A stretch of DNA of 64,000 nt, taken from contig CAWFBJ010000008.1 of assembly GCA_963814055.1 (NCBI GenBank), forward strand, positions 1 through 64,000, read 5' to 3'. Both the position numbers and the translations under genes were made by a program. Of the stretch, positions 28,226-38,158 are shown piece after piece (position 1 is the first letter of the stretch; each line of letters opens with the position of its first letter). The stretch comes from AWTP1-13 sp963814055 (lineage in GTDB: Bacteria; Pseudomonadota; Alphaproteobacteria; Rhizobiales; Hyphomicrobiaceae). The notes below the pieces were generated by a model that was given only the letters and a program-made list of their open reading frames with translations, searched no databases and was not told the DNA's origin.

Positions 28226-29094
28226 TTGGGTGTCGGAACGAAGAGGCCCGTGGGCCGGAACAGGAGGGTCAGGATCAGCACGATCGAGGAAACGATGACG
28301 GACTGGGATGGGCTGACCCAGATCGAGGCGTAGGCTTCCAGCAGGCTGATGAAGATGGCGGCAAGGATCGAGCCGCCGAGATTGCCCATGCCGCCGACGA
28401 CCACGACGATGAACGCTTTCAGCACCCAATCGAGGCCCATGGCATGATTGACGCCGACCAGCGGACCGAACAGGACGCCGCTGGCCGCCGCCATGGCAGC
28501 GCCGATGGCAAATACGACGGTGTGCACCCACGGCACCGGGATGCCCATGGCCTGGGCCATGACGCGATCCTGCATGGTGGCGCGGATCCAGATGCCGTAG
28601 CGGCCGTACTTGAGGAAGTAGTACAGCCCGCCGATGATGGCTGCCGAGAGCCCGGCGATGACGATGCGGTACCATGGGTACTGCAGATAAAAGAGCGTGA
28701 ACTGGCCGGTGAAGGGCTCCTGGATCTTGCGCGACACCGGACCGAATTGCCAGAGCGCATAGTTCTGCAGCACCAGCGACAAGCCGAAGGTGGCAAGAAT
28801 GGTGTTGAGGGGATCGCGGCCGAGCAGCGGGCGCAGCGTCGTCACCTGCAGGGCCGCGCCCAGCAACGCCACGCCGAGCGAAGCGACCACGAGGGCAACC
28901 CAGAAGCTGCCCGTGGCGGTCAGCACGATGACGCCAAAGTAGGCGCCCAGCATGAACAGCTCGCCGTGGGCGAAGTTGACCACGTCCATGATGCCGAAGA
29001 TCAGCGTGAGCCCGGAGGCCACCAGCGCCAGGATCATGCCGGTGACGATGCCGTTCACCGTCTGGATCATGATGAGATCCCAGGGAAGCTCCAC
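28222..29094 (-). CDS. livH: Branched-chain amino acid-type ABC permease LivH
   Basis: A 290-residue permease with eight or so helices. MIQTVNGIVTGMILALVASG and FGIMDVVNFAHGELFMLGAY match LivH. It lies 3 bases after livF and overlaps livM by 4 bases. It is intact and forms the heterodimeric channel with LivM. Confidence 0.92.
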   Translation of the reverse strand: MELPWDLIMIQTVNGIVTGMILALVASGLTLIFGIMDVVNFAHGELFMLGAYFGVIVLTATGSFWVALVVASLGVALLGAALQVTTLRPLLGRDPLNTILATFGLSLVLQNYALWQFGPVSRKIQEPFTGQFTLFYLQYPWYRIVIAGLSAAIIGGLYYFLKYGRYGIWIRATMQDRVMAQAMGIPVPWVHTVVFAIGAAMAAASGVLFGPLVGVNHAMGLDWVLKAFIVVVVGGMGNLGGSILAAIFISLLEAYASIWVSPSQSVIVSSIVLILTLLFRPTGLFVPTPK

Positions 29095-29097
29095 GTC

Positions 29098-29833
<736 letters not shown>

Positions 29834-29837
<4 letters not shown>

Positions 29838-30632
29838 GTCTTGAGATACACTTCGAGAACCTTGGGGTTCTGCTGGATTTCCGTCGGCGTTCCCTCGGCG
29901 AGGACCGCGCCGTAGTGCAGCACCGTGATCCGGTGCGCCAGCTCCATCACCACGTGCATGTCGTGCTCGACGATGAGGATCGTGAGGTTCTTGGCGATGC
30001 GGCGCACGAGCTCCATGGTGTCGTGGGTCTCGGCTGCGCTCATGCCGGCGGTCGGCTCGTCGAGGCACAAGAGCTGCGGCTCGGTGGCCAGCGCGATGCC
30101 GATCTCGAGGTTGCGCTGCTCGCCGTGGGACAAGGTTGGCGGCCAGCTCATCGGCCTTGGCGGTCAGGCCGACGGACGCCAGCACCGCTTCGGCCTTGCC
30201 GACGAGGTCGCGGAAATCCCCGTGATGCTTGAGCATGTTCCATCCGTGCCGGCGCGACTGGGCGGCAATGCGGACGTTTTCCAGCGTCGTGGCGTTGGGG
30301 AGGATGTTGGTGATCTGGTAGGAGCGGGCGATGCCTTTCTGTGAGATGCGGTTGGGGGAAAGTCCGCCAATGCTCGCACCGTTGAACAGGATGCGCCCCG
30401 AGGTGGGGCGCAGAACGCCCGTCAGGCAATTGAAGAACGTGCTCTTGCCCGCGCCGTTGGGTCCGATGATGGCGCGGATCTCGTCGCGCTTGACCTCGAA
30501 GTCGACGTTGTCGAGGGCTGTCAGCCCGCCAAAGCGGAGGGTCAGGCCCTCGGTGCGGAGGACCGTGGGTTTGACGTCTCCCCGGCCGGTGCCGGCCGGG
30601 GAGCGCGCGTCGAGGGAAGCGTCGGTGCTCAC
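29834..30632 (-). CDS. livG: Liv-type ABC ATPase LivG (one frameshift)
   Basis: The N-terminal frame carries Walker A GPNGAGKST and the Q-loop region; the C-terminal frame has SHGEQRNLEIGIALATEPQL, Walker B LLCLDEPTAGMS and switch VEHDM. One indel near 30,135 separates them. The GTG at 30632 directly follows the livK stop. It pairs with LivF in the transporter. Confidence 0.88.
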
Positions 30633-31937
30633 TTAGGCGAAGGTGCAAGCGGCCGGGAAGCTCGCCTTCTCCTTGGACACCACTTCGACGATCTGATGCT
30701 TGCCGCCCTTGATCTCGAAGATGAACTGGCGGAGCAACGCCTGGTGGTCCTCCTTGCGGAGCACCTTGTCGCCCTGCGGGAAGTCGTCCCCTTCCTTCAT
30801 CTCCAGGCCTTCGAGCGCGGCAATCAGTTTCGGCGTGTCGGCGCGCCCCTGGAAGCCCGATTTCTCGATGCCGAGCTTGAGCGCGTTGATGGCCTCGTAG
30901 TTCGACTGCACATAGCGATCGGGCAGCGGGCCCGACGGGTCGATCTGCTTGAGCCGGGCGACGGCCTCATCGAAGAACTTCTTGTGCGCGGGCGTGTTGA
31001 GCGGCGCATCGAGAACCGGGATGTAGCGGTTGATGCCGATGAACCCTTCGATCTTGTTGCCGAGCGCGGGGATGTTGGTGGATTCGGCGATCGCACCGTC
31101 TCCGGCCCATTTGTACTTCTTGGTGAGGCCGAGATCGAAAGCCTGGTTGCCGATGGTCACGCCGTCGCGGCCGAAGAAGATACCGAACAAGCCGTCGAAG
31201 CTGCCCGAGATCTTGGAGAGGAAGGGCGTCATGTCGGCGGTGCCGAGCGGGATGCCGGTGGTGCCGACCACCTCGCCGCCAGCCTTCTTGATCTGGTCGG
31301 CGTAGGCGTCGCGTGTCGACTGGCCCCAGGAGTAGTCGGCAAAGGCAATGTGCCACCGCTTGCCCATCTTGTTGACGAGATAGGGTGCAAAGCCCACCGC
31401 CTGCGACGGCGCATAGTCGAATGGCCGGAACGTGTACTTGCTGCACTTGGTGGTGGTGATGGTGGTGTCCAGGCACACGCCGATCATGTTGACGATCTTG
31501 TGCTCGTCCCACACCGGCATGCACGCGAGGCACACGTTGGAAAGGAAGCCGCCCTGGTGGATGTCGATGTTGTCCTCGACAACGAGCTTCTCGGCCTTGC
31601 GTCTTCCGACGTCGGGCTTGGATTCGTAATCCGCTACGATCAGCTCGATGGGACGGCCATTGATGCCGCCCGATTTGTTGATGCGATCCACCGCCATCTG
31701 CGTGCCGACCAGCGCCGTCTTGCCGCCGGCAGCAGCGGCGCCCGAGAGCGGCTGCAGGGTGCCGATCTTGAAGGGTTTGGCTTGACCGAAGGCCGGACGC
31801 CACGGTGCCGGCACCAGCATGGTGGCGCCCAAGGCGCCTGCCGTCGCCGCGCCGTAGCCGAGGAACTTGCGGCGCGTGGTCTTGCCGCTGTACCAGAAGT
31901 CTTGAGCCCACTTCTGCTCTTTCCAATCCTCAGCCAT
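30633..31937 (-). CDS. Liv-type periplasmic substrate-binding protein with Tat signal
   Basis: A 434-residue type I periplasmic binding protein. A twin-arginine motif, TTRRKFLGYG, at residues 20-29 and the following hydrophobic stretch indicate Tat export. The mature start KPFKIGTLQPLSG is typical of the Peripla_BP_6 family. It heads the five-gene Liv operon, which is unusual only in using Tat rather than Sec. The ligand is not predictable; the neighbouring catabolic genes suggest a carboxylic acid. Confidence 0.9.
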   Translation of the reverse strand: MAEDWKEQKWAQDFWYSGKTTRRKFLGYGAATAGALGATMLVPAPWRPAFGQAKPFKIGTLQPLSGAAAAGGKTALVGTQMAVDRINKSGGINGRPIELIVADYESKPDVGRRKAEKLVVEDNIDIHQGGFLSNVCLACMPVWDEHKIVNMIGVCLDTTITTTKCSKYTFRPFDYAPSQAVGFAPYLVNKMGKRWHIAFADYSWGQSTRDAYADQIKKAGGEVVGTTGIPLGTADMTPFLSKISGSFDGLFGIFFGRDGVTIGNQAFDLGLTKKYKWAGDGAIAESTNIPALGNKIEGFIGINRYIPVLDAPLNTPAHKKFFDEAVARLKQIDPSGPLPDRYVQSNYEAINALKLGIEKSGFQGRADTPKLIAALEGLEMKEGDDFPQGDKVLRKEDHQALLRQFIFEIKGGKHQIVEVVSKEKASFPAACTFA

Positions 31938-32219
31938 GTCGTGTTCCTCCCTGCGGACTATTGAGATCGCCGAACGGATCGGCGCAGTGACACTCTCTCC
32001 AGCTAAAGGAGCAACACGGAGTTCTCGTGCGGCCTTCGCTGTGAGCGCTTATCCTTTGTTCAAGGTTAGCCGAAAGGCTCTGCGGCAACAAGCAGCGCCA
32101 TAGGCTACGCTGCTGTCGCATCGCCCAAATTTGGGGCGGCTTGACGCCCTACGGCTGTCATAGTGGGCAGGTCCATGTAAGGTTGCAGGCAACGCAACCA
32201 ATCGAGACGGAGAAGCCCC
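31938..32219. other. Divergent intergenic region of the liv operon and GATase gene
   Basis: No gene seen. It must hold promoters for the liv operon and for the GATase, but I could not pick a convincing -35/-10 pair. GGAG lies 9 bases before the GATase ATG. Confidence 0.4.
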
Positions 32220-33005
32220 ATGTGCCGGTGGGTGGCCTATTTCGGTGAGCCGATCTTTCTGGAGGAGTTCGTCACGACACCCCGCCAGAGTCTGATCGTG
32301 CAAAGCCGGCACAGCCGGGAGGCCAAGAATGCCGTCAACGGCGACGGCTGCGGACTGGGCTGGTACGGTGATCGGGAACAGCCGGGACTGTTCCGCGATG
32401 TGCGGCCGGCGTGGAGCGACGAGAACTTGCTGTCTCTTGCCCATCAGATCAAGTCACGCCTCTTTTTTGCGCATGTCCGAGCCTCGACCGGCACGGCGAC
32501 GACGCGTGCCAATTGTCACCCCTTCAGTTACGGCAACTGGATGTTTATGCACAACGGTAAGATCGGCGGGTGGGACACGCTGCGGCGGCCCATCGAAGCG
32601 GCGGTGCCCGACGCGCTGTTCCGGCACCGCCAGGGCACCACCGACAGCGAGGTGATTTTCCTTCTGCTGCTGGCCAATGGCCTTCAAGGCGACCCGCAAG
32701 CCGCTTGTGTCGCCACCCTGTGCTTCATTGAAGACATCATGCGGCGTGCCGGCGAGTCCGAGCCCCTGCGTGTGACGGCGGCATTCAGCGATGGCCAGCG
32801 TGTCTATGCGCTCCGGTACGCGTCCGATACGACGCCGGAGACGCTTTATGTGCGCAGCCGCCAACGCAGCGACGGTACGCTGGTAGTCTCGGAGCCGCTC
32901 GACGACGGACGCGACGACTGGGAGGCGGTGCCGCCGCAAAGCTTCGTGACGCTTGGACCCGACGGCATCAGCATCGAGCCCTTGCGCCTTGCCGCGACGG
33001 CATGA
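32220..33005 (+). CDS. Class II glutamine amidotransferase-like protein (YafJ type)
   Basis: A 261-residue protein starting MCRWVAYFGEP; Cys2 would be the N-terminal nucleophile after Met removal. Family motifs include NGDGCGLGWYG, HVRASTGTATTRANCHPF and MHNGKIGGW. There is no synthase domain, so the amide acceptor is unknown. It sits between the divergent liv operon and the acyl-CoA operon, 93 bases before the latter on the same strand. Confidence 0.88.
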   Translation: MCRWVAYFGEPIFLEEFVTTPRQSLIVQSRHSREAKNAVNGDGCGLGWYGDREQPGLFRDVRPAWSDENLLSLAHQIKSRLFFAHVRASTGTATTRANCHPFSYGNWMFMHNGKIGGWDTLRRPIEAAVPDALFRHRQGTTDSEVIFLLLLANGLQGDPQAACVATLCFIEDIMRRAGESEPLRVTAAFSDGQRVYALRYASDTTPETLYVRSRQRSDGTLVVSEPLDDGRDDWEAVPPQSFVTLGPDGISIEPLRLAATA

Positions 33006-33098
33006 GGTCTGCCGAACACGCATGACCAATGCGGCCCAGCGCTGTGGCCGCCGACCGCCGAGCGGTCTATTCTGGGCACCTGGATCAGGGAGAGACGC

Positions 33099-33878
33099 TT
33101 GGCTTACGAAACCATCATTTATGCTGAGGACGGCCCTATCGGCACCATCACGATCAACCGGCCGGACGACGGCAATATGTTCACGCCGGTCATGTGCCAT
33201 GAGGTGCGCGACTGCATCAATGACATCCGCCGTGAGACGCGCACGCGCGTCATTGTACTTACCGGTGCTGGAGAAAAGTTCTTTTGCATCGGCGGACGCA
33301 AAGAGGGCATGGAGGACACCACGCTCTATGCCGGAACCCTGCCCACTCTCGAGATGTATGAAGCGATCGAGAAGCTGCAGAAGCCGGTGATTGCCTCGGT
33401 GAACGGTTTCGCGGTGGGCGGCGGCAACGTGCTGCAGATGCTGTGCGACTGCACCGTCGCCAAGGAGAGCGCCGTGTTCCGCCAGGTGGGACCGATGATG
33501 GGCTCGTTCGATGCGGGCTACGGCACATGGTATCTGGAAGATCTGGTGGGCAAGAAGCGGGCGAAGGAAATCTGGTTCCGCAACCCCAAGATTTCGGCGC
33601 GCGAGGCGCTGGCGATGGGGCTGATCAACAAGGTCGTGCCCGATGCCGAGCTGAAGGCGGCGACCAAGGAGTTTGCTCTGGAGATCGCCGAGCGTGGGCC
33701 TTTTGCGCTGGCGTCGGTCAAGGCCGCCTTCAATGCGCGTCACGGCGGCGTCTCGGGGTTGTCGCGCATGGCGCACGACCTGCTGCTGCGTGCCTATCTC
33801 AAGACGGACGAGAGCAAGGAGCTCTCCAAGGCATTCGCAGGCAAGCGCAAGCCAGATACGTCGAAGTTCGGCAAATAG
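33099..33878 (+). CDS. Crotonase of the MenB/BadI branch (2-ketocyclohexanecarboxyl-CoA hydrolase-like)
   Basis: A 259-residue crotonase. NGFAVGGGNVLQMLCDCTVA forms an oxyanion-hole region, and FRQVGPMMGSFDAGYGTWYL with KKRAKEIWF matches the MenB/BadI subgroup, including the Asp in SFDAGYG. BadI cleaves the ring of 2-ketocyclohexanecarboxyl-CoA; MenB makes dihydroxynaphthoyl-CoA. No other menaquinone gene is nearby, while the next genes could supply a BadI-type route. The start is TTG with GGGAGA upstream. Confidence 0.8.
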   Translation: MAYETIIYAEDGPIGTITINRPDDGNMFTPVMCHEVRDCINDIRRETRTRVIVLTGAGEKFFCIGGRKEGMEDTTLYAGTLPTLEMYEAIEKLQKPVIASVNGFAVGGGNVLQMLCDCTVAKESAVFRQVGPMMGSFDAGYGTWYLEDLVGKKRAKEIWFRNPKISAREALAMGLINKVVPDAELKAATKEFALEIAERGPFALASVKAAFNARHGGVSGLSRMAHDLLLRAYLKTDESKELSKAFAGKRKPDTSKFGK

Positions 33879-33894
33879 GTTCGGCAGGTCAGCG

Positions 33895-35514
33895 GTGCGC
33901 CCGTTCCTCACGCTGCATCACCCAGCCCAAGCCCGGCGCTACTACAAGCAGGGCGTCTGGCAGGCGGATACGTTCTATGGATTGCTCGCCCGGCATGCGG
34001 TAGCCAGGCCGGATGCCATTGCCTTGCAGGATGGACGGCGCAGGCTAACGTGGAAAGAACTGCTGGGTTGGGTCGACGGTGTTGCTGCCGACCTGCGCGC
34101 AAAGGGCCTTGTAGGCGGCGATCGTGTTTCGATCTGGATGTCGAACCGGGCCGAAGCAATCGTGATGTTTCTCGCGTGCGCGCGGGAGGGGATTGCCTGC
34201 AATCCGTCCCTGCACCGGACGTTCACGTGTGCCGAGATCGGCCAACTGCTCGAGAGATTGAACGCGCGTGCGCTGCTGACCGAGCCCGGTTGGGGCGCGG
34301 ATCGCGGCCGGGTCGACTTCGATGCGATGCTTGCAAATGTATCCTCGCTCATGGCGGCCTACACGCCGGAGGACCTGCCGGGTGCGGCAGTGAATGCCAA
34401 CCCCGCGGCGACAGATGCCGACACCATCGTGTATCTGGCCTTCACCTCCGGAACGACGGGCACGCCCAAGTGCGTCATGCATTCGCACAACACGCTGCTG
34501 GCCAATGCGCGCGACATGGTGCGGGACTGGGCGCACGGCCCCGGCACCGTGCTGCTCAGTCTCTCGCCGCTCTCCCATCACATCGCGTGGGTGGGCGTGG
34601 CGCAATGGCTCGTTGCGGGTTGCAGTTTCGTCACCAACGATCCCCCTGCCGGCGTCAGCGTACTCGATTGGATCATCGAGACGGGAGCAACCTACGTCAT
34701 GGGCGTACCGACCCACGCCATGGATGTGCTCGCACAGCAGAGGGCGCGCGGGCTCGGGCAATTGGGGTGCGCGCGCGTATTCTACATGGCTGGCGCACCA
34801 ATCCCGCCGTCGGTGGCGACCGCGTTCTTGGCGCAGGGCATCAAGCCGCAGAACATCTACGGCATGACGGAGAACTCCTCGCACCAGTACACACATCCGG
34901 AAGACGAAACGGCCATCAGCGTCACCACCTGCGGCCGGGGCGGCCCGGGCTACGAGGTGCGCCTGTTCGATCCGGCCGACCGGGATCGGCCGGTGGGTCC
35001 GGGTGAGGTGGGCGAGATCGGCGGACGCGGCGGCGCGCTCATGCTCGGCTACTTCGACAACCAGACGGCCACCGAGACGAGCTTCAATCGCGACGGCTGG
35101 TTCATGTCGGGCGATCTAGGCTCAATGGACGAGAGCGGCAATCTCAAGGTCGAAGGCCGCCTGAAGGACCTGATCATTCGGGGCGGACACAACATCTATC
35201 CCGCCCACATCGAGGCACTGGCCCTGCGGCACGGGAGTGTCGTCCGCGTCGCCTGCTTCCCGGTGGCCGACGAACGGCTCGGTGAGCGGGTGTGCATTGC
35301 CGTAGCGGGTGGTGTAGCGCCGGACGAGCTGCTGGCGCATCTTGGCCGCGAAGGTCTCTCCAAGTACGACATGCCGGAGTACTTCGCGCGACTGGAGGAG
35401 TTTCCATTGACGGCCAGCGGCAAGATTCTCAAGCGCGAGCTGATCGAGATGGTGAAGCGCGGCGCGATCGAGCCGGTTCCGGTGCGCTTTGAAGCGAAGG
35501 AAGGCGTCGCCTGA
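33895..35514 (+). CDS. Acyl-CoA ligase (AMP-binding, AliA-like role)
   Basis: A 539-residue adenylate-forming ligase with the P-loop AFTSGTTGTPKCVMHSHN, the A5 region NIYGMTENSSHQYT, GDLGSMDESGNLKVEGRLKD and the catalytic-lysine end PLTASGKILKREL. It would convert a free carboxylic acid to its CoA thioester with ATP. It begins with GTG 16 bases after the BadI-like gene, and its stop overlaps the next start (ATGA). The acid is unknown; an alicyclic or aromatic acid fits the set. Confidence 0.85.
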   Translation: MRPFLTLHHPAQARRYYKQGVWQADTFYGLLARHAVARPDAIALQDGRRRLTWKELLGWVDGVAADLRAKGLVGGDRVSIWMSNRAEAIVMFLACAREGIACNPSLHRTFTCAEIGQLLERLNARALLTEPGWGADRGRVDFDAMLANVSSLMAAYTPEDLPGAAVNANPAATDADTIVYLAFTSGTTGTPKCVMHSHNTLLANARDMVRDWAHGPGTVLLSLSPLSHHIAWVGVAQWLVAGCSFVTNDPPAGVSVLDWIIETGATYVMGVPTHAMDVLAQQRARGLGQLGCARVFYMAGAPIPPSVATAFLAQGIKPQNIYGMTENSSHQYTHPEDETAISVTTCGRGGPGYEVRLFDPADRDRPVGPGEVGEIGGRGGALMLGYFDNQTATETSFNRDGWFMSGDLGSMDESGNLKVEGRLKDLIIRGGHNIYPAHIEALALRHGSVVRVACFPVADERLGERVCIAVAGGVAPDELLAHLGREGLSKYDMPEYFARLEEFPLTASGKILKRELIEMVKRGAIEPVPVRFEAKEGVA

Positions 35515-36281
35515 TGTCTGTCGAACTGACCACGCGCGAGGACTGCGCGGTGCTCACCCTCAACCGGCCCGAAGCGCTGAACGCCTTGTCGTTCGATATC
35601 CTGCGGCGGATCGGCGAAGCGTTCGACGAGGTTGCCAAGTCCAAGGCTCGCGCCCTCATTGTCACCGGTGCGGGCACCAAGGCGTTCTGTGCTGGCGCCG
35701 ACATCAAGGAGTTGCGCAATCGCGATTTGATGGCGCAGAAGCGCGGCGCGGAGCTGGGGCAGGCGGTGTTCGCCAGGCTCGATACGCTGCCGATGCCCTC
35801 TGTTGCGGTGATCAACGGGTTTGCCTTCGGTGGCGGGCTGGAGCTGGCCCTGGCGTGCACTTTCCGTCTGGCGACGCGCAATGCCAGGATGGGCCTGCCT
35901 GAGATCAAGCTGGGGCTGGTGCCGGGCTACGGCGGCACACAGCGTCTGCCGCGCGTTGTCGGCGAGGCCCGCGCGCTGGAAATGATCATGACGGGACGCA
36001 CCGTCGCGGCAGACGAGGCGGAACGCATGGGCCTCGTCAACAGACTGGTCGATGGCGACGCGGTGCAAGCCGGCATCGCCTTTGCGCACGAGTTCACGGG
36101 CTATAGTCTGCCGGTGCTGTCGTTCGCGCGCGATGCGGTGAAGCGGGCGCTGGACGTGCCGATCCACGAAGGCCTGAAGATCGAGGCGGACCTTTCCACG
36201 CTCGCGTTCCAGACCAAGGATGCGGCGGAAGGCACGGCGGCATTCGAGGAAAAACGCAAGCCGAGGTTCACCGATGAGTGA
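35514..36281 (+). CDS. Enoyl-CoA hydratase
   Basis: A 255-residue crotonase. Both catalytic Glu positions of hydratases are kept: GGGLELALACTFRL and LPEIKLGLVPGYGGTQRLPR. The oxyanion loop is FCAGADIKEL. It is the hydratase step (a BadK-like role) between the dehydrogenase and the SDR. It overlaps the ligase stop by 1-4 bases and the SDR start by 8. Confidence 0.88.
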   Translation: MSVELTTREDCAVLTLNRPEALNALSFDILRRIGEAFDEVAKSKARALIVTGAGTKAFCAGADIKELRNRDLMAQKRGAELGQAVFARLDTLPMPSVAVINGFAFGGGLELALACTFRLATRNARMGLPEIKLGLVPGYGGTQRLPRVVGEARALEMIMTGRTVAADEAERMGLVNRLVDGDAVQAGIAFAHEFTGYSLPVLSFARDAVKRALDVPIHEGLKIEADLSTLAFQTKDAAEGTAAFEEKRKPRFTDE

Positions 36282-36981
36282 CGGCTACATCATCGTTACG
36301 GGTTCTACACGCGGCATCGGCGCGGCGATCGCCAAGGACCTGGCGGCGCAGGGCTTCAAGGTCGCGGGGCTCACGCGCTCGGGCAAGACCGCAGCCGGTG
36401 AGGGCTTCGTTTGCGACGTGAGCAGCGAGGCCGGCATTGCCAAGGCGATTGCCGAGGTCGCCGCGCGCGGGCCTATCGCGGGGCTCGTCAACAATGCGGG
36501 GCTCTACGAGGAGCACAAGAGCGACAGGATCACGGCAGCCGAGTTCGACAGTCTGATGCACAACAACGCCACGTCGGTCGTGGTGATTTCGCGCGAGGTC
36601 TACCCGCACCTGAAGAAGTCCGGCGGCGGGCTGATCGTCAACATCGGCTCCTTCTTCGACAAGATGGGTGTGGCCCGCAGCGTTGCCTATTGCGCTTCAA
36701 AGGCGGCCATCGGCGCCATCACGCGCTGCTTGGCGGTTGAGTGGGCAGGCGACAACATTCGCGTCATCGACGTGGCACCGGGTTACATTGCGACCGATCT
36801 TAATGCCGAGTACCGCGAGAAGGAGTCGGTGATGCGGTGGATCGACCGCCGCATTCCGCTCAAGCGTCCCGGCAAGCCGGAGGAGGTCGCCAAGCTGGTC
36901 GGCACGCTGTTCAAGTCCGACATCGGCTTCCTCACGGGCGAGACCATCTACATCGACGGTGGCCAGGGCATGTATCACTGA
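36274..36981 (+). CDS. Short-chain dehydrogenase/reductase
   Basis: A 235-residue classical SDR with TGSTRGIG, NNAG, a Ser in NIGSFFDKMG and the YCASK catalytic pair. In the operon it would oxidise a hydroxyacyl-CoA to a ketoacyl-CoA (a BadH-like role), or reduce in the opposite sense. It starts at ATG 36274, overlapping the hydratase end, and is 10 bases before the acyl-CoA dehydrogenase. Confidence 0.87.
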   Translation: MSDGYIIVTGSTRGIGAAIAKDLAAQGFKVAGLTRSGKTAAGEGFVCDVSSEAGIAKAIAEVAARGPIAGLVNNAGLYEEHKSDRITAAEFDSLMHNNATSVVVISREVYPHLKKSGGGLIVNIGSFFDKMGVARSVAYCASKAAIGAITRCLAVEWAGDNIRVIDVAPGYIATDLNAEYREKESVMRWIDRRIPLKRPGKPEEVAKLVGTLFKSDIGFLTGETIYIDGGQGMYH

Positions 36982-36991
36982 TGGTCCCGTC

Positions 36992-38158
36992 ATGAAAATC
37001 TTCGATCAGCTCGAGCGCAAGCGCGCGTGGGAGCCGGAGGAGCAGGCGATCCTGGATGCCGTGCGGCGCGTGGCGGACGAGGTGATCGCGCCCAAGGCCG
37101 CCGGCTTCGACAAGAGCGGCGAATTTCCCTGGGCTGCTGTCGAGGCGCTGAACGGGCTCGGGCTCAACGGGCTGTTTGTGCCTGAGACCTATGGCGGCAG
37201 TCCCGCGCGCTACAAGCTTTACCTGGCCGTCGTGAAGATCATCTCGGAGGCCTGTGCCTCCACCGGTATCATCTACGCCACCAACTTTCACGGCATGAAG
37301 CCGCTGATCGATTTCGGCAGCGAGGAGCAGAAGCAGCGGCTGCTGCCGCGCATTGCTGCGGGCGGATTGGGATCGCTCGCCATCACCGAGCCGAATGCGG
37401 GTTCAGACGCTACTGGCATGACGATACGCTTCAAGCCAGAGGGCGATCACATCATCGTCGATGGCGGCAAGACGTTCATCACCAGCGGCAACACCGCCGA
37501 CCTGCTGCTGGTGTTCGGCAAGTGGAGCGAGATCGACGATCCGCGCGCGGCGATCTCCGCGCTGATCGTGGAGAAGGATACGCCGGGTTTCACGGCGGGG
37601 CGCCCGGAAGACAAGATGGGGCTGCGGGCGTCTTCCACGACGCCACTCAGTTTCGACAAGGCCCGCGTGCCGCGCGGCAATCTGCTGGGACAGCCGGGCG
37701 AAGGCTTGAAGATCCTGCTCGCCTCGCTCAACAAGTCGCGCCCGAGCATCGCCGCGCATGCGCTGGGCATCGCGATTGCTGCGTTCAAGGACATGACCGC
37801 GTACATGAACACGCGGCGGCAGTCCGGCCGGCGCATCGCCGAGTTCCAGGCCAACCAGTTCCTGCTGGCCGATCTGGCGAGCGAGCTCGCGCTGTGCGAG
37901 GCCTGGCTCGATCATGTGGCCGATCTGATCGACGGCGGCGCGGCTGACTTCGGGGTCGAGGCGTCGATCGCCAAGCTGCGAGCGTCCGACCTCGCCATGC
38001 GCATGACGACAGATGCCGTGCAGATGCATGGCGGCTACGGCTATATCCGTGACTATCGCGTGGAGCGGCTGATGCGCGATGCCAAGATCACGCAGATCTG
38101 GGAGGGCACCAACCAGGTGCATCGCCAGCTGATCGGACGGAGCTTCGTGGAGAAATGA
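36992..38158 (+). CDS. Acyl-CoA dehydrogenase
   Basis: A 388-residue flavoenzyme with LAITEPNAGSDATG (FAD-binding) and the catalytic base in ITQIWEGTNQVHRQLIG near the C-terminus. It introduces the first double bond and passes electrons to ETF. The role is analogous to AliB in the cyclohexanecarboxylate pathway. Its stop overlaps the next start by 4 bases. Confidence 0.92.
   Translation: MKIFDQLERKRAWEPEEQAILDAVRRVADEVIAPKAAGFDKSGEFPWAAVEALNGLGLNGLFVPETYGGSPARYKLYLAVVKIISEACASTGIIYATNFHGMKPLIDFGSEEQKQRLLPRIAAGGLGSLAITEPNAGSDATGMTIRFKPEGDHIIVDGGKTFITSGNTADLLLVFGKWSEIDDPRAAISALIVEKDTPGFTAGRPEDKMGLRASSTTPLSFDKARVPRGNLLGQPGEGLKILLASLNKSRPSIAAHALGIAIAAFKDMTAYMNTRRQSGRRIAEFQANQFLLADLASELALCEAWLDHVADLIDGGAADFGVEASIAKLRASDLAMRMTTDAVQMHGGYGYIRDYRVERLMRDAKITQIWEGTNQVHRQLIGRSFVEK

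Noticed and set aside
26675..28333. 552-codon plus-strand frame
   Set aside because: Highly charged antisense shadow of livM; no domain, no start site.
30696..31964. 422-codon plus-strand frame
   Set aside because: Antisense of the Liv binding protein; composition is that of a shadow.
33099..33878. MenB (menaquinone synthesis)
   Set aside because: The motif set fits MenB too, but no other men genes are nearby and the operon is catabolic; BadI-like is preferred though not proven.
32454..33911. 485-codon minus-strand frame
   Set aside because: Antisense to the GATase and BadI-like genes, which have clear motifs.
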